Below, in pieces: positions 23,193-32,060 of a stretch of 64,000 bases of DNA. Made by a program: the position numbers and the translations under genes. Each line of letters begins with the position of its first letter. Position 1 is the first letter of the stretch. The notes below the pieces were generated by a model, which did no database searches, had not been told where the DNA came from, and saw nothing but the letters and a program-made list of their open reading frames with translations. The stretch is from the NCBI RefSeq assembly GCF_951230155.1, contig NZ_CATNVD010000002.1:218501-282500 (forward strand), read 5' to 3'. Source of the stretch: Parablautia sp. Marseille-Q6255. GTDB taxonomy: Bacteria > Bacillota > Clostridia > Lachnospirales > Lachnospiraceae.

Positions 23193-23505
23193 TGGTATGT
23201 CCCTCCTTTACAATCGCTTTCAGTAAGAACAGATAGTTAAGACTGTCTGTGATCTTTTCATCCCATGTGTCCATCGGGTAAACCGCTTCCTCGGCAAAGC
23301 ACATATCGTACAGAGAAACAATATGCTTTGCCAGCATACCGGCAAGGGCACGCTGGGGCGTTGTATGCTGTAAAGCTGCCGCTGCCTTAAATGCACCCAG
23401 CCGGTCCGGGTCATCCCCGGTGTATTCTTTGTTTTTCCGTTTCAAGGTATCAGCGCAAAGCCGTACCTGTTCGTCAAAAACGACATTGACTTCATTTTGT
23501 GTAAT
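23188..23505 (-). CDS. MazG/DUF1599-like nucleotide-associated protein, ATT start
   Basis: A 105-residue protein if translation begins at the ATT 8 bases after AGGAGG (23511-23518). The pattern CADTLKRKNKEYTGDDPDRL, then MLAKHIVSLYDMC and WDEKITDSLNYLFLLKAIV matches DUF1599/Nmad-type proteins, relatives of MazG pyrophosphatases. The EKITD..NY block would hold acidic ligands. No ATG, GTG or TTG has a usable ribosome-binding site (TTG at 23445 would delete a fifth of the protein). It heads the thyX-dut operon, so a role in nucleotide pools is likely. Confidence 0.65.
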   Translation of the reverse strand: MTQNEVNVVFDEQVRLCADTLKRKNKEYTGDDPDRLGAFKAAAALQHTTPQRALAGMLAKHIVSLYDMCFAEEAVYPMDTWDEKITDSLNYLFLLKAIVKEGHTN

Positions 23506-23527
23506 ATGGCATCCCTCCTAACTGAAA

Positions 23528-23557
23528 ACAGCCGACTGGATTTCCCCAATCGGCTGT
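23528..23557 (-). terminator. Terminator/attenuator after the AlbA_2 gene
   Basis: ACAGCCGA and TCGGCTGT form an 8-bp stem with a 14-base loop; on the minus strand TTTTC follows. It lies between the AlbA_2-domain gene and the thymidylate operon, whose ribosome-binding site starts 10 bases later, so readthrough may set operon expression. Confidence 0.6.
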
Positions 23558-23570
23558 CTGGCTTAATCAT

Positions 23571-24917
23571 TTATTCTGCAATAGTATAATGGGTGTTTCG
23601 TGCTTTTCCTTTCTGTTCTAACAAGTTAGTTTTTACCATTTTTCGGATCACTCTGGCGGCAGTAGAAGCGCTTACTTCAAGCAATTCTATCACATCATTT
23701 CTTGTAATTGCACCATGTTTTCTGGCATATTCCAATATTTTTTCTTCTTCGTCACTTAGCTTCTTTTCAGTATGAACCGTAACCGGTGTGCCGGATTTCG
23801 TTTTTACAGTTGCATTTTCTGTTTCGTATTTTGCGTTGATATTAGGCAATATGATCTTAAAGGCATTTTTCGTGGTTTCAATCACAGGCTTTACCTGCAT
23901 ACTTTCGTATGCCTTCATAATTTTACCCATTCCGGTTCCATACGCCTCAATTAAGTGCAATCGGTAAAATACATTCGCAAGGTCCTGATTTCTGCACACA
24001 GAAATGCCAACCATAACATCCTCCAGGTCTATGCCTGGCATCAGCCCTCCGATAGATACAAACTCAATCCGATCCTCATAAATACTGATAAAAGCGCTGG
24101 CACTAAAAGAATAGTCACGGTGAACCAGCAGATTTAGCAATGCTTCTCTGACAGCGACTTCCGGGTAATCCCTGACATCAACCCGGTATAGTTTTTCTAT
24201 GGTTGCGCGGGTCTGATTGCGGAAGTCAATAAAATCATATACTTCGTTCATCTGCTGCATCAGCGATCCGGTAAACTCCCGACGATCCTTGAAAATGGTC
24301 TGGTCCGTTCCCTGAAAGACCGCAACTTTAATGGTATGGACACATTGGTCTGACAGAAGCAGCGCCAGGTTACTGTATAGCCCATCCTGATCGATCAATT
24401 TCAAAGTACGCATCTGCTGTGGTCCAAAGTCAGTTTTCCGAAGTTCAAATTCTTTTTTTGTTGCCTCAAATGTAAGGTCCTGGTTTAAGCAGCGCATCGC
24501 TTCAAAACGATCTCCGTCTGTTTCCTTTATCATGCGCCGGATTGCCGTATCAGTTGCCGGAACAGAAGAATATCCCTGCCGAACATACACACCTTCCGGC
24601 CGCATTCCTTTTTTGGCAAGGTAATAGGGGCGATCCGTTCCACGCTGAATATCTACAACAACAACATTTTTCCCATTTTCCACGATGGTTTCATAATGCA
24701 GGAACATGGTTATATCCGGTTTTATCGCATCCCTTACCATATTGCTGATTTGAAGGGAAACACTATCCGCATTATCCAATCCGATAACCGTGCCATCGTC
24801 CCTGACCCCTATATACAGTTTTCCGCCATCACAGTTTGCAAAAGCAATGATTTCTTTTTTTATGTCGTCTACCACAACTTCTTTCAGTTCTACGGTTTCG
24901 CTTTCCCGAAAAAGCAT
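23571..24917 (-). CDS. AlbA_2/Schlafen-domain regulator with C-terminal winged helix
   Basis: A 448-residue protein: AlbA_2 domain (residues 1-115: SETVELKEVVVDDIKKEIIAFANCDGGKLYIGVRDDG), a HATPase_c_4-like region (PEVAVREALLNLLVHRDYS near 250; GTGMGKIMKAYES), and a C-terminal winged helix (ITRNDVIELLEVSASTAARVI). Such proteins are putative transcriptional regulators, sometimes in conflict systems. At least four TGACACGA-type boxes upstream suggest autoregulation. GGAGATGG precedes the ATG. It probably controls the thymidylate operon behind it; this is inference. Confidence 0.82.
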   Translation of the reverse strand: MLFRESETVELKEVVVDDIKKEIIAFANCDGGKLYIGVRDDGTVIGLDNADSVSLQISNMVRDAIKPDITMFLHYETIVENGKNVVVVDIQRGTDRPYYLAKKGMRPEGVYVRQGYSSVPATDTAIRRMIKETDGDRFEAMRCLNQDLTFEATKKEFELRKTDFGPQQMRTLKLIDQDGLYSNLALLLSDQCVHTIKVAVFQGTDQTIFKDRREFTGSLMQQMNEVYDFIDFRNQTRATIEKLYRVDVRDYPEVAVREALLNLLVHRDYSFSASAFISIYEDRIEFVSIGGLMPGIDLEDVMVGISVCRNQDLANVFYRLHLIEAYGTGMGKIMKAYESMQVKPVIETTKNAFKIILPNINAKYETENATVKTKSGTPVTVHTEKKLSDEEEKILEYARKHGAITRNDVIELLEVSASTAARVIRKMVKTNLLEQKGKARNTHYTIAE

Positions 24918-24962
24918 AGTGCCATCTCCTTTATTTCAAATTTGTAAGTCTATCATATCAAA

Positions 24963-25153
24963 TCGTGTCAATCATGTCAATAAAGCTGACACGATTATGA
25001 TTTGATTGTGACACGATATTCTCATTGTACCCGCAAACTCAAGAAATAATTACGTGATAGTTCCTACAAGTTCATAAATTTTGAAAGGATTGTGTTAGAA
25101 ACTCTTATTTTTCTAACCAAAGCATGATACGATTGACCCGATAAATGACACGA
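24963..25153. promoter_or_regulatory. Operator array of TGACACGA boxes
   Basis: TGACACGA or its complement occurs at 24963-24970 (inverted), 24987-24994, 25009-25016 and 25146-25153, with degenerate copies TGATACGA (25125-25132) and TGACCCGA (25134-25141). The boxes sit upstream of the AlbA_2-domain regulator and downstream of the 160-aa gene. The 280 bases around them contain no gene. They are probable binding sites for the regulator. Confidence 0.65.
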
Positions 25154-25208
25154 TGGAATGATCCAGAGATGGCTTTTGCAACGAATTATATATATTATTC
25201 ATTGCATT

Positions 25209-25691
25209 TTAAGCACTCGGCAGGTAGATCCAGTCGTGCATCAGGCACACGCCGGGTTCATCCTCCCTGGGAACCAGACGGTAGGTACATTCCCCATAGA
25301 CCGTGCGTTTGTCCTCGATTTCCATGCCATAGGCTTTATAAAAGCGGTATTCCAGATTGGAGATGATACAGCGCAGGGTTTGCAGAGCCTCCCTCTGAGC
25401 TGATACGATCAGGTCACGGTCAATGCTGCGCTTCAAAAACAGCAGCGATTTGTAAAGCTGTACCTCTGTGCGGTAAGGGCGGCAGTCTTTCGTTTCCAGC
25501 CATCCGCAAAAAGCGACCGGTCCGCTCTGGATCACACTGCGGTTCGGATGATAATACTCATAGCAGTCCAGGTTTGCCGTATTCAGAAGATAGAGCATTT
25601 CCCGGACTTCATTTTCCGGCATGTCGTAAAACCGCAAAAGCGAGCGGTAAAGATGGACGTAGCCGGGAATGGAAATCATGGTATTTACCAT
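25209..25691 (-). CDS. Conserved ICE protein, 160 aa, unknown
   Basis: A soluble 160-residue protein with AAGGAGGATTTTATTTT before the ATG. Helical N-terminus (YVHLYRSLLRFYDMPENEVREMLYLLN), a middle SGPVAFCGWLETKDCRPYRTE, and the acidic C-terminus REDEPGVCLMHDWIYLP. No motif recognised. It lies between the operator array and the adhesin gene, which it follows. Confidence 0.6.
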   Translation of the reverse strand: MVNTMISIPGYVHLYRSLLRFYDMPENEVREMLYLLNTANLDCYEYYHPNRSVIQSGPVAFCGWLETKDCRPYRTEVQLYKSLLFLKRSIDRDLIVSAQREALQTLRCIISNLEYRFYKAYGMEIEDKRTVYGECTYRLVPREDEPGVCLMHDWIYLPSA

Positions 25692-25753
25692 AAAATAAAA
25701 TCCTCCTTGTAAACAACAGGTGCGGGAGCTTTTGCCCCCGCACCGTCTAAAAT

Positions 25754-28700
25754 CTATATTTCGTTATCTATTTTCACGAGTTTTCCCATGACAAGGAAGC
25801 GTCCTGTGCCGCCCGGCGTACAGGTAGAAAGGGTCAGTACCTTATCGCTGCAGGTCACAGTCACATCACTTTCCAACGCGGAACGTTCCTTCATAGCTGT
25901 AAGCCAGGTAGTATAAGCACCGTCATCCTTCCAGGAAAGCTGCCAGGGAGAAGTTTCACTGCCGGATTCTTCTGGCTTTGCTGCAAACGCCGCAAAGATC
26001 TCCATGACATAACCGCCCTTCGGAGTAACAAGATACATCTGCCTGTGGGTATCAAAGTAACTTTGTTCATCGTACCGGTTCAGCAGGGCAAACATGGAAC
26101 CATCCCGCATATTATGGCCGTAGACGATCGTATTGCGGTCTGAAAAATCTGCCCGGTTTTCATAATCGGCAAACAGGCAGCCAACCTTGTTATAGGTTCC
26201 GTCATAAAGATGGTTCAGGTAATACTCGTTGTTGTCGGTCTGCGTCACCGGATAATTGAGCACCGTATCAGGAAGGGAAAGCCATCCGATGATGTCCGGT
26301 CCATTTTCACGGAGCGCTTCAAAGTCTACCGAAGGCAGGACAATATCGGCATCGTCCTGTTTTGTTTCCGTTGGATCGGTTGCCTGCTCCGGGGAGTCTG
26401 TCTGCTCCGGTACTTCCACATATCCGGCAAGATCCTGATAGGCATCTTTACTCTCGGCATACTGGTTCAGGTCACGGAACACCAAAAATCCGCTGCCAAG
26501 AGCCACCAGAGCGCAGAGTGAAAGGACAGAAGCCCCGACAGCCGTTCTTTTGGGGAAAGTCCTGCTGTATTTTCCCTTTTTGAAATAATACACAGCAAAT
26601 ACGCTGCCACCGATCAGTGCGGCTGCCAACAGTCCGCCATATAGGAAAATATACGGATCATCCCCGGTCTGCGGTACCGGCTTTTGAGGGGTGGAAGGAT
26701 TGGACGGAACAGAAGGTTTTTCCGGCTTCTCCGGCTTTTCCGATTTTTCATTAAAGAACTGGACCGTAGATGTCTGGTCAGCTTTGATCTCCACCGTAGC
26801 GGCATCAGGGATGATATAATCCTTACTTGCCCGGTTTGCAACTTCTGTTACGGTATAAATACCGACACGAAGGCCCTTTACTTCAATTACACCGGATTTT
26901 GGAGTGGTGAATGTCTCGCAGTAGGAGCCGTCCGCGCTCTTGACCTCGATGGCAAAACCATCTTTGCGCCCGTCGCTGGAATCCTTTGTGATCTTTAAGT
27001 TGCCGCGGTAAGCCTCATTGGTAAATCCGTGCTCGGCTTCTCCATTTTCCACAACTGCGACCTGTCCATCTTCTGTGATGGAAAAATAGTAAGCGTTTGG
27101 ATCAGGCTGATAGCCCTCCGGCGCTTTGCTTTCTTTTATAAAGTAGCCGCCAGCCAGAAGGTTTTCCGCCGTATGATAGCCTGCATCGGTTTCTTTCAGC
27201 GTACCGATCTTTTGATCGTCAGGATCATATTTCTGGTTGGCGTTGGAATCCGCATACAGGTCGAACACCGCACCGGGCAGGAAACGCAGGAAAGAATTCT
27301 TGTCTTTCTTATCCTCCTTTTCCACAGGGGACGGTTCTTCCACAGCTTCGGTTTTAGTTACCTGCACGCTGCCGCGGATCAGGGTGTTTTCCACACGGAT
27401 CTCAATATGCTGTCCGTCTGCACCGATATATACATGGTGCTGCTGCGGGCTTACTGTATAAAGGTCAGGGGCAGAGATCTCCTTGACGATCCAGTGTCCG
27501 TAAGGAATGTTCTCAAAGGAAAAACTGCCGTCTTTTCCTGTAACAGCAGTAAGCAGTGCATTTTCTTCGGTAAATTCTTCTGTATCAGGTCTAAACAGTC
27601 CCATGAGCGCACCGGCCAGCGTGACATCTTCGCCGCCTTCCGGGTTTTCCCCAACTTTTACACCGTCTACACGCCCGCGGAGTAGTTCATTGGAAACAGC
27701 CTCGCCTTCATTGACAAGGATCTGTACCAGGGCGGTTTCCTGTCCGGCATATTCAAAGACGACCGGATATTTCTGATCCGAAAGGATATAGGCGCCGTTG
27801 GTCGTGCGTTCCTTGACATAATAGCTGCCAAAAGGCAGGTCGGAGGCGAAGGAAGCGCTGTAACCGCCGGATTCATCAGACGAAACAGAGACCACTTCCA
27901 GAAGTCCATCTGACGGGATCACGCTGCCATCTGCCGCCGTCAGGTCTGCGGAAGCATAAAGTCCAAAGGAAATATCCTTATATTCCTCGTTCATGCCAAG
28001 ACTAAACAGGTCATCGGTCTCCATTGCCTTGAAAAGTGTGACATCCACTTTCTGTCGTTCGTCATAAAGACCTGTTGCTGCCTGTGTGACCTCCACGGTC
28101 TCACCCGCATAGGTCAGTTCCACATATTCCGGTTGAGGATTCAGCACACAACCGGAAGGAGCCTGACGTTCCTCCAGACGGTAACGGCCAAGATAGAGAA
28201 GCCCGCTTTTCGCTGTGCCGTCCTCGCCGGTCGTAAGGGTTTCCACAACCGTATCTTTTGCTGCCCGCAAGGTACCGTCACCGGTATAAATATCTTCATC
28301 TGCGATCACGTCATAGACCGCTCCGGGAAGTCCGGCAACCTCATACACCGGCTGGTACAGTCCGTCGTTTTCCTGGACAGAAGCAAATACTTCTCCGGTC
28401 TTTGTGATGGTAAGCTGGCCTTTCTGCGGCATATTGTACTGAGTGACCGTCACAACCGCCTCGCTGCCGTCAATGGTAAACGGTACCGGCTGATCGGAAA
28501 GCACATAGCCATAAGGGGCAGCCACCTCATAAAGTTCATAATCCCCGGCGGCCAAAGGCTCCGGCAGCATCAGCCAGCCCTCGTCAGAAACATAGAAGGT
28601 ATCCAGTGTTTCCGGGTTCGGATAGTAGACTGTCTGGGTGATAAATTCCCCGGTGGAAAGATCCTTGATCTGAAAACCGGTTCCGGTCACAGGGATAATA

Positions 28701-30655
28701 TTTCCGGTCTCTGCGTCACATTTTTCAACTTTCAGACGGGCTGTGATGGTGCGGTTGTTCAGGATATAGCTGTAAGTCTTTCCGTCAGAGGAAATGAATA
28801 CCGTAAAGTCCGGGACAAAGGCTTTGCCTTCCTCGCCTGCGATCTGATGGACCGTATAATGCCCATAAGGAAGCGGTTTACTGGAAGCAAAACCATCCGC
28901 ATCCGTGGTAAGAAGGTCACGTTCACTTTCCTTTGCCGCGTCATAGCTTCCGGCTGCCTTTAAGTAAACTTCAAAGACTGCGCCTGCTTCTGGGCGTTCG
29001 ATGATGCCGGCATTGGGATCGTCGGTATTTTCACCCTCAGGCACATCCGGGTCCAGGTCATCGGTGTGCTTGACAAGCTGAATATTTCCGTAAATAACCG
29101 TTTCCGTCACCTGATTTTCTGTGGTATTGAGTTCCACTTCATACAGGGAAGGGGATGCACCCACTTCATAAATGGTTTCATTCAGAAGATACCCGGTGCT
29201 CGGTTCGATTTCCCAGATCGTCCAGCCATCCCCGCATACATAATAGCGGGTCATAAAGCTGCCATCCGGCCCGGTAGTATAAGTGTCGATCAGTTCGCCA
29301 TCACGGAAGATCCCATAGGTCGCCCCTGCAAGAGTAGCATCCCCCTGGGCATTTCCGGTGTCAGCATCACTCTTTACCACATGGACGCGGAACTTCTTCA
29401 GGATATTGCTGAAATGTACCGAAGAAGTCTGCCCGCTTTCAATGGTCACGTACTGTGCGGAAGGGGTCACATAGCGGTCCACCGGAAGTTCTTTTACCAG
29501 ATAGGTTCCCGGCAGGAGCTTCTTTTCAATCTGGCCGTTTTCTCCGGTCGTAACTTCCTCATTGACTTCATTTCCCAAAATGTCCGTACCGGAGATATGG
29601 AAGGTGATACCGGAAACAATGCCGTCCTCACTGGTCTTGACAAGTTTTGCGGTACCGTAAGTTTCTGTTTTGATCTTTACAAAGAAGGAAACCGGATCGC
29701 TGGCGCCGGTCATCATGGTCTGGTAGCCGGGTCTGCCCCAGATCAGCATGTCGTTTGCCACCGGGATATTCTTTCGGAATTCAAACAGCACCGGGTCCAT
29801 CATCATCTGCCTGCTGGTAAAGGTGTATTCATTTCCGTTTCTTGTCACAGAAACGCCGCTGCCTTTCAAAGCCTCCAGGTCGATCTTCAAGTTGTTGGTA
29901 TCTGTGACCGTCAAGGTATAGACCTTTTTTTCTACATCCCATTTCAGTTCCAGTTCCGGTGCTTCGCTTTTCTTAGAAGAAGTAAAGGAAGGGACTGTGG
30001 AATGGGAAGCAACCTGTGCCAGAATCCAGTCATAGGCTTTTTCTGCCGGTCGTCCGGCGATCACGCTGAAATACTGGTCGGCATCTGCGTGGCCGTTTCC
30101 GTGGCGGCTGTACGGATCGCTTCTAAGCTGCTGCTGGTATTCCCAGAGGATGATCTGGGTCGCCATCTTATAGTCGTCCTCGTTGATCCCGGAAACAGGG
30201 AGCGCCGCACCGGGTTTCCAGCCATAGATCGCAGTCAGGGTGATCCCCCTCCTTGCCTCGGCAGGAAGCAGGTTCAGGTATTGGCTGTTGGTCCCGCTTT
30301 CCGAAACATAGGTGTTTTCCGAAGTATGGTAAGGAATCCCGCTCTCCACACAGTAAACCTGATGGCTGATCCCGTCAGAATCCGTCAGCATATAATGCCG
30401 GTAAGCATTGCCCCCGGAACTGGTGTGTATGTCAATGGTTCCGTCTGCATGGTAGGCAAGATAGGTGTAAGGCGCCGGGGCGCGGTAGTGGTTCCCATCA
30501 GAGCCTACATACTGATCGCCCAGCCAGGAGCTTGCTGTCTGTCCGACAGACATGGCAAAAGCCTGAGCCGGAAGAAGCCCCAAAATGCTTGCCATACAAA
30601 GCAAAAACGCCAACAGCTTGCGAAAGCCGCGGCGTCTGGTTATGATATGTTCCAT
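25754..30655 (-). CDS. Thioester/Cna_B adhesin fused to a class B sortase
   Basis: A 1633-residue surface protein. Signal peptide (LLAFLLCMASILGLLPAQAFA), a thioester adhesion domain (Cys in VYCVESG, Gln in ATQIILWEYQ), then about nine Cna_B/SpaA-type repeats (ARLKVEKCDAETGN, GQLTITKTGE, GSVQVTKTE, GNLKITKDSSDG). A PEKPEKPSVP linker and VPQTGD sorting motif near residue 1325 follow, then a membrane helix, a second membrane helix and a SrtB domain with His in VYGHNMRDG near 1514 and Cys in TLSTCTPGG near 1611. Related ICEs encode these as separate genes. It likely binds recipients covalently and anchors itself or its partners. Confidence 0.88.
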   Translation of the reverse strand: MEHIITRRRGFRKLLAFLLCMASILGLLPAQAFAMSVGQTASSWLGDQYVGSDGNHYRAPAPYTYLAYHADGTIDIHTSSGGNAYRHYMLTDSDGISHQVYCVESGIPYHTSENTYVSESGTNSQYLNLLPAEARRGITLTAIYGWKPGAALPVSGINEDDYKMATQIILWEYQQQLRSDPYSRHGNGHADADQYFSVIAGRPAEKAYDWILAQVASHSTVPSFTSSKKSEAPELELKWDVEKKVYTLTVTDTNNLKIDLEALKGSGVSVTRNGNEYTFTSRQMMMDPVLFEFRKNIPVANDMLIWGRPGYQTMMTGASDPVSFFVKIKTETYGTAKLVKTSEDGIVSGITFHISGTDILGNEVNEEVTTGENGQIEKKLLPGTYLVKELPVDRYVTPSAQYVTIESGQTSSVHFSNILKKFRVHVVKSDADTGNAQGDATLAGATYGIFRDGELIDTYTTGPDGSFMTRYYVCGDGWTIWEIEPSTGYLLNETIYEVGASPSLYEVELNTTENQVTETVIYGNIQLVKHTDDLDPDVPEGENTDDPNAGIIERPEAGAVFEVYLKAAGSYDAAKESERDLLTTDADGFASSKPLPYGHYTVHQIAGEEGKAFVPDFTVFISSDGKTYSYILNNRTITARLKVEKCDAETGNIIPVTGTGFQIKDLSTGEFITQTVYYPNPETLDTFYVSDEGWLMLPEPLAAGDYELYEVAAPYGYVLSDQPVPFTIDGSEAVVTVTQYNMPQKGQLTITKTGEVFASVQENDGLYQPVYEVAGLPGAVYDVIADEDIYTGDGTLRAAKDTVVETLTTGEDGTAKSGLLYLGRYRLEERQAPSGCVLNPQPEYVELTYAGETVEVTQAATGLYDERQKVDVTLFKAMETDDLFSLGMNEEYKDISFGLYASADLTAADGSVIPSDGLLEVVSVSSDESGGYSASFASDLPFGSYYVKERTTNGAYILSDQKYPVVFEYAGQETALVQILVNEGEAVSNELLRGRVDGVKVGENPEGGEDVTLAGALMGLFRPDTEEFTEENALLTAVTGKDGSFSFENIPYGHWIVKEISAPDLYTVSPQQHHVYIGADGQHIEIRVENTLIRGSVQVTKTEAVEEPSPVEKEDKKDKNSFLRFLPGAVFDLYADSNANQKYDPDDQKIGTLKETDAGYHTAENLLAGGYFIKESKAPEGYQPDPNAYYFSITEDGQVAVVENGEAEHGFTNEAYRGNLKITKDSSDGRKDGFAIEVKSADGSYCETFTTPKSGVIEVKGLRVGIYTVTEVANRASKDYIIPDAATVEIKADQTSTVQFFNEKSEKPEKPEKPSVPSNPSTPQKPVPQTGDDPYIFLYGGLLAAALIGGSVFAVYYFKKGKYSRTFPKRTAVGASVLSLCALVALGSGFLVFRDLNQYAESKDAYQDLAGYVEVPEQTDSPEQATDPTETKQDDADIVLPSVDFEALRENGPDIIGWLSLPDTVLNYPVTQTDNNEYYLNHLYDGTYNKVGCLFADYENRADFSDRNTIVYGHNMRDGSMFALLNRYDEQSYFDTHRQMYLVTPKGGYVMEIFAAFAAKPEESGSETSPWQLSWKDDGAYTTWLTAMKERSALESDVTVTCSDKVLTLSTCTPGGTGRFLVMGKLVKIDNEI

Positions 30656-30694
30656 GAAAAAATCCTCACTTTCATAAAATCTAAAAGGACAGCC

Positions 30695-31807
30695 TTATTT
30701 GCTGTCCTTGTCGTCAAAATCATCCTCGGAAAGATATTCCGGGTCCCCGTATGCCTCATCCGGGTCAAAGCCTTCGCCATAACCGTCATCCTCAAATTCC
30801 GCATCGTCCTCGGCCTGCTGTTTCGGACGCACGATTTTTACATAATAACCGATCCCACCGACCGCAAGTAAGGCAGCAAGGATAAACAGGATCGTGCCGA
30901 CGCTGCCGGTTTCTTTCTTCGGCTTTTCCGGTTCTGCCGGTTTTTCAGTTTCCGCCGGCTTTTCTTTTCCTTTGCAGCCATTTAAGTCATTTTTGCAGAC
31001 CGGACAGCCGGTATTGACTTTTCCTGCCTCACATTTTTCTGTGCAGTTGCAGCTTTCTTCCTGGGGAATCATGCTCATGCTGCCATTGTTCTTTTCTGCA
31101 AGCGCCATCAGGTCGGACTCTGTGACGCCGTTTAAGAAGTAGACATTGTTATCTTCCCGTTTCCCGTCGATCACCAGATAAAAAACATTGCCAGCGTCCG
31201 TAGTGATGGTGTAAAACTGTTTTTCCCCATCTGTACCGCTGATGTTGTCCTGTACCGTTCCGGTGCCTTCCGGGGTAAATGCACCTTCAGGGATCGCAGA
31301 AGTATTTTCCTGCTGTCCGGTACTGTTATCTGAGCCGGAAGAATTTCCGCCGCTGGAAGGGGGTGCAGCGTCTGAGCCGGAAGGTTTTTCTTCCTTAGGC
31401 GGTTTTGTCTGTGTACCGGACGGATTCTGGGGTGCTGCCGCAGCAGGTTTCTTTTCAGGAGCCGGTTCTTTGTAATACGGATTATCCAGCTTTACCGCAT
31501 CAGAACGGTTTCCTGCATAATCTTTTGCGTATATGCTTACCTGTTTTTCTGTTCCTGCATAATCTTTTAGTGCAACCGACGCTTTCCCATCGGTGAGGGA
31601 GTTGATACGGTTTTCATCAACAAAGACCGCCTCCACGCCGGATAGATCGTCACTGCTTTCTATTTTCAGGGCATCGCCCTCCAGGGAAGCAGTCAGCGTT
31701 GGCGGTGTGGTGTCTTTGGAACCGCCGGCATGAGCCGTTACAGGTAATGCGCTGACACTTACAAGAAGCGTAAGCGCCAACAGCAGGGAAAGTTTTTTAA
31801 GCCTCAT
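30695..31807 (-). CDS. CD1107 family protein (DUF4366)
   Basis: A 370-residue envelope protein: signal peptide (LSLLLALTLLVSVSALPVTAHA), an N-terminal beta-rich domain, a Pro/Ser-rich linker, the DUF4366 core (FYTITTDAGNVFYLVIDGKR, then NNVYFLNGVTESDLMALAE), four clustered Cys (CNCTEKCEAG...CPVCKN), one membrane helix and an acidic tail. This is the CD1107 family of Tn1549-type ICEs, encoded next to DUF4315 and the NlpC/P60 hydrolase. Start at the ATG 6 bases after AGGAGG, inside the DUF4315 gene end. Confidence 0.9.
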   Translation of the reverse strand: MRLKKLSLLLALTLLVSVSALPVTAHAGGSKDTTPPTLTASLEGDALKIESSDDLSGVEAVFVDENRINSLTDGKASVALKDYAGTEKQVSIYAKDYAGNRSDAVKLDNPYYKEPAPEKKPAAAAPQNPSGTQTKPPKEEKPSGSDAAPPSSGGNSSGSDNSTGQQENTSAIPEGAFTPEGTGTVQDNISGTDGEKQFYTITTDAGNVFYLVIDGKREDNNVYFLNGVTESDLMALAEKNNGSMSMIPQEESCNCTEKCEAGKVNTGCPVCKNDLNGCKGKEKPAETEKPAEPEKPKKETGSVGTILFILAALLAVGGIGYYVKIVRPKQQAEDDAEFEDDGYGEGFDPDEAYGDPEYLSEDDFDDKDSK

Positions 31808-32042
31808 GCACATCCTCCTTCTCCTGCGGCAAAACAGTTTCCGAAGGGGCTGCCTGCTGTGATTTCAAAAAATCCGCAAGCTGCTGGGGCGTTAGTTTGA
31901 AACTGCGCGCCACCGCCACATAATCGGTATTTTCCAGCTCCGTTTTCTGTTCCTCCAGCTTATGGAGCTTTGCCTGCATTTCCGCAATCTTTGTTTTGGT
32001 CTTTTCAATTTCCTTTTCCAGTTTTTCAATTTTAGGATTCAA
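31797..32042 (-). CDS. DUF4315 family protein
   Basis: An 81-residue helical protein, mostly coiled coil (EKLEKEIEKTKTKIAEMQAKLHKLEEQKTELE) with the conserved YVAVARSFKLTPQQLADFL at the end, the DUF4315 signature. TTG start after GGAGGTAATAAA. It overlaps the CD1107 gene and lies downstream of the hydrolase, the usual order in Tn1549/CTn transfer operons. Function unknown, possibly an assembly factor of the channel. Confidence 0.88.
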   Translation of the reverse strand: MNPKIEKLEKEIEKTKTKIAEMQAKLHKLEEQKTELENTDYVAVARSFKLTPQQLADFLKSQQAAPSETVLPQEKEDVHEA

Positions 32043-32060
32043 TTTATTACCTCCAATCTG

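Noticed and set aside
28133..28963. 276-residue plus-strand frame
   Set aside because: Also antisense to the Cna_B repeats and without start signals.
29066..30871. 601-residue open frame on the plus strand
   Set aside because: Exactly antisense to the adhesin-sortase gene, no ribosome-binding site, and the protein has no family-like pattern. It is a by-product of codon bias.
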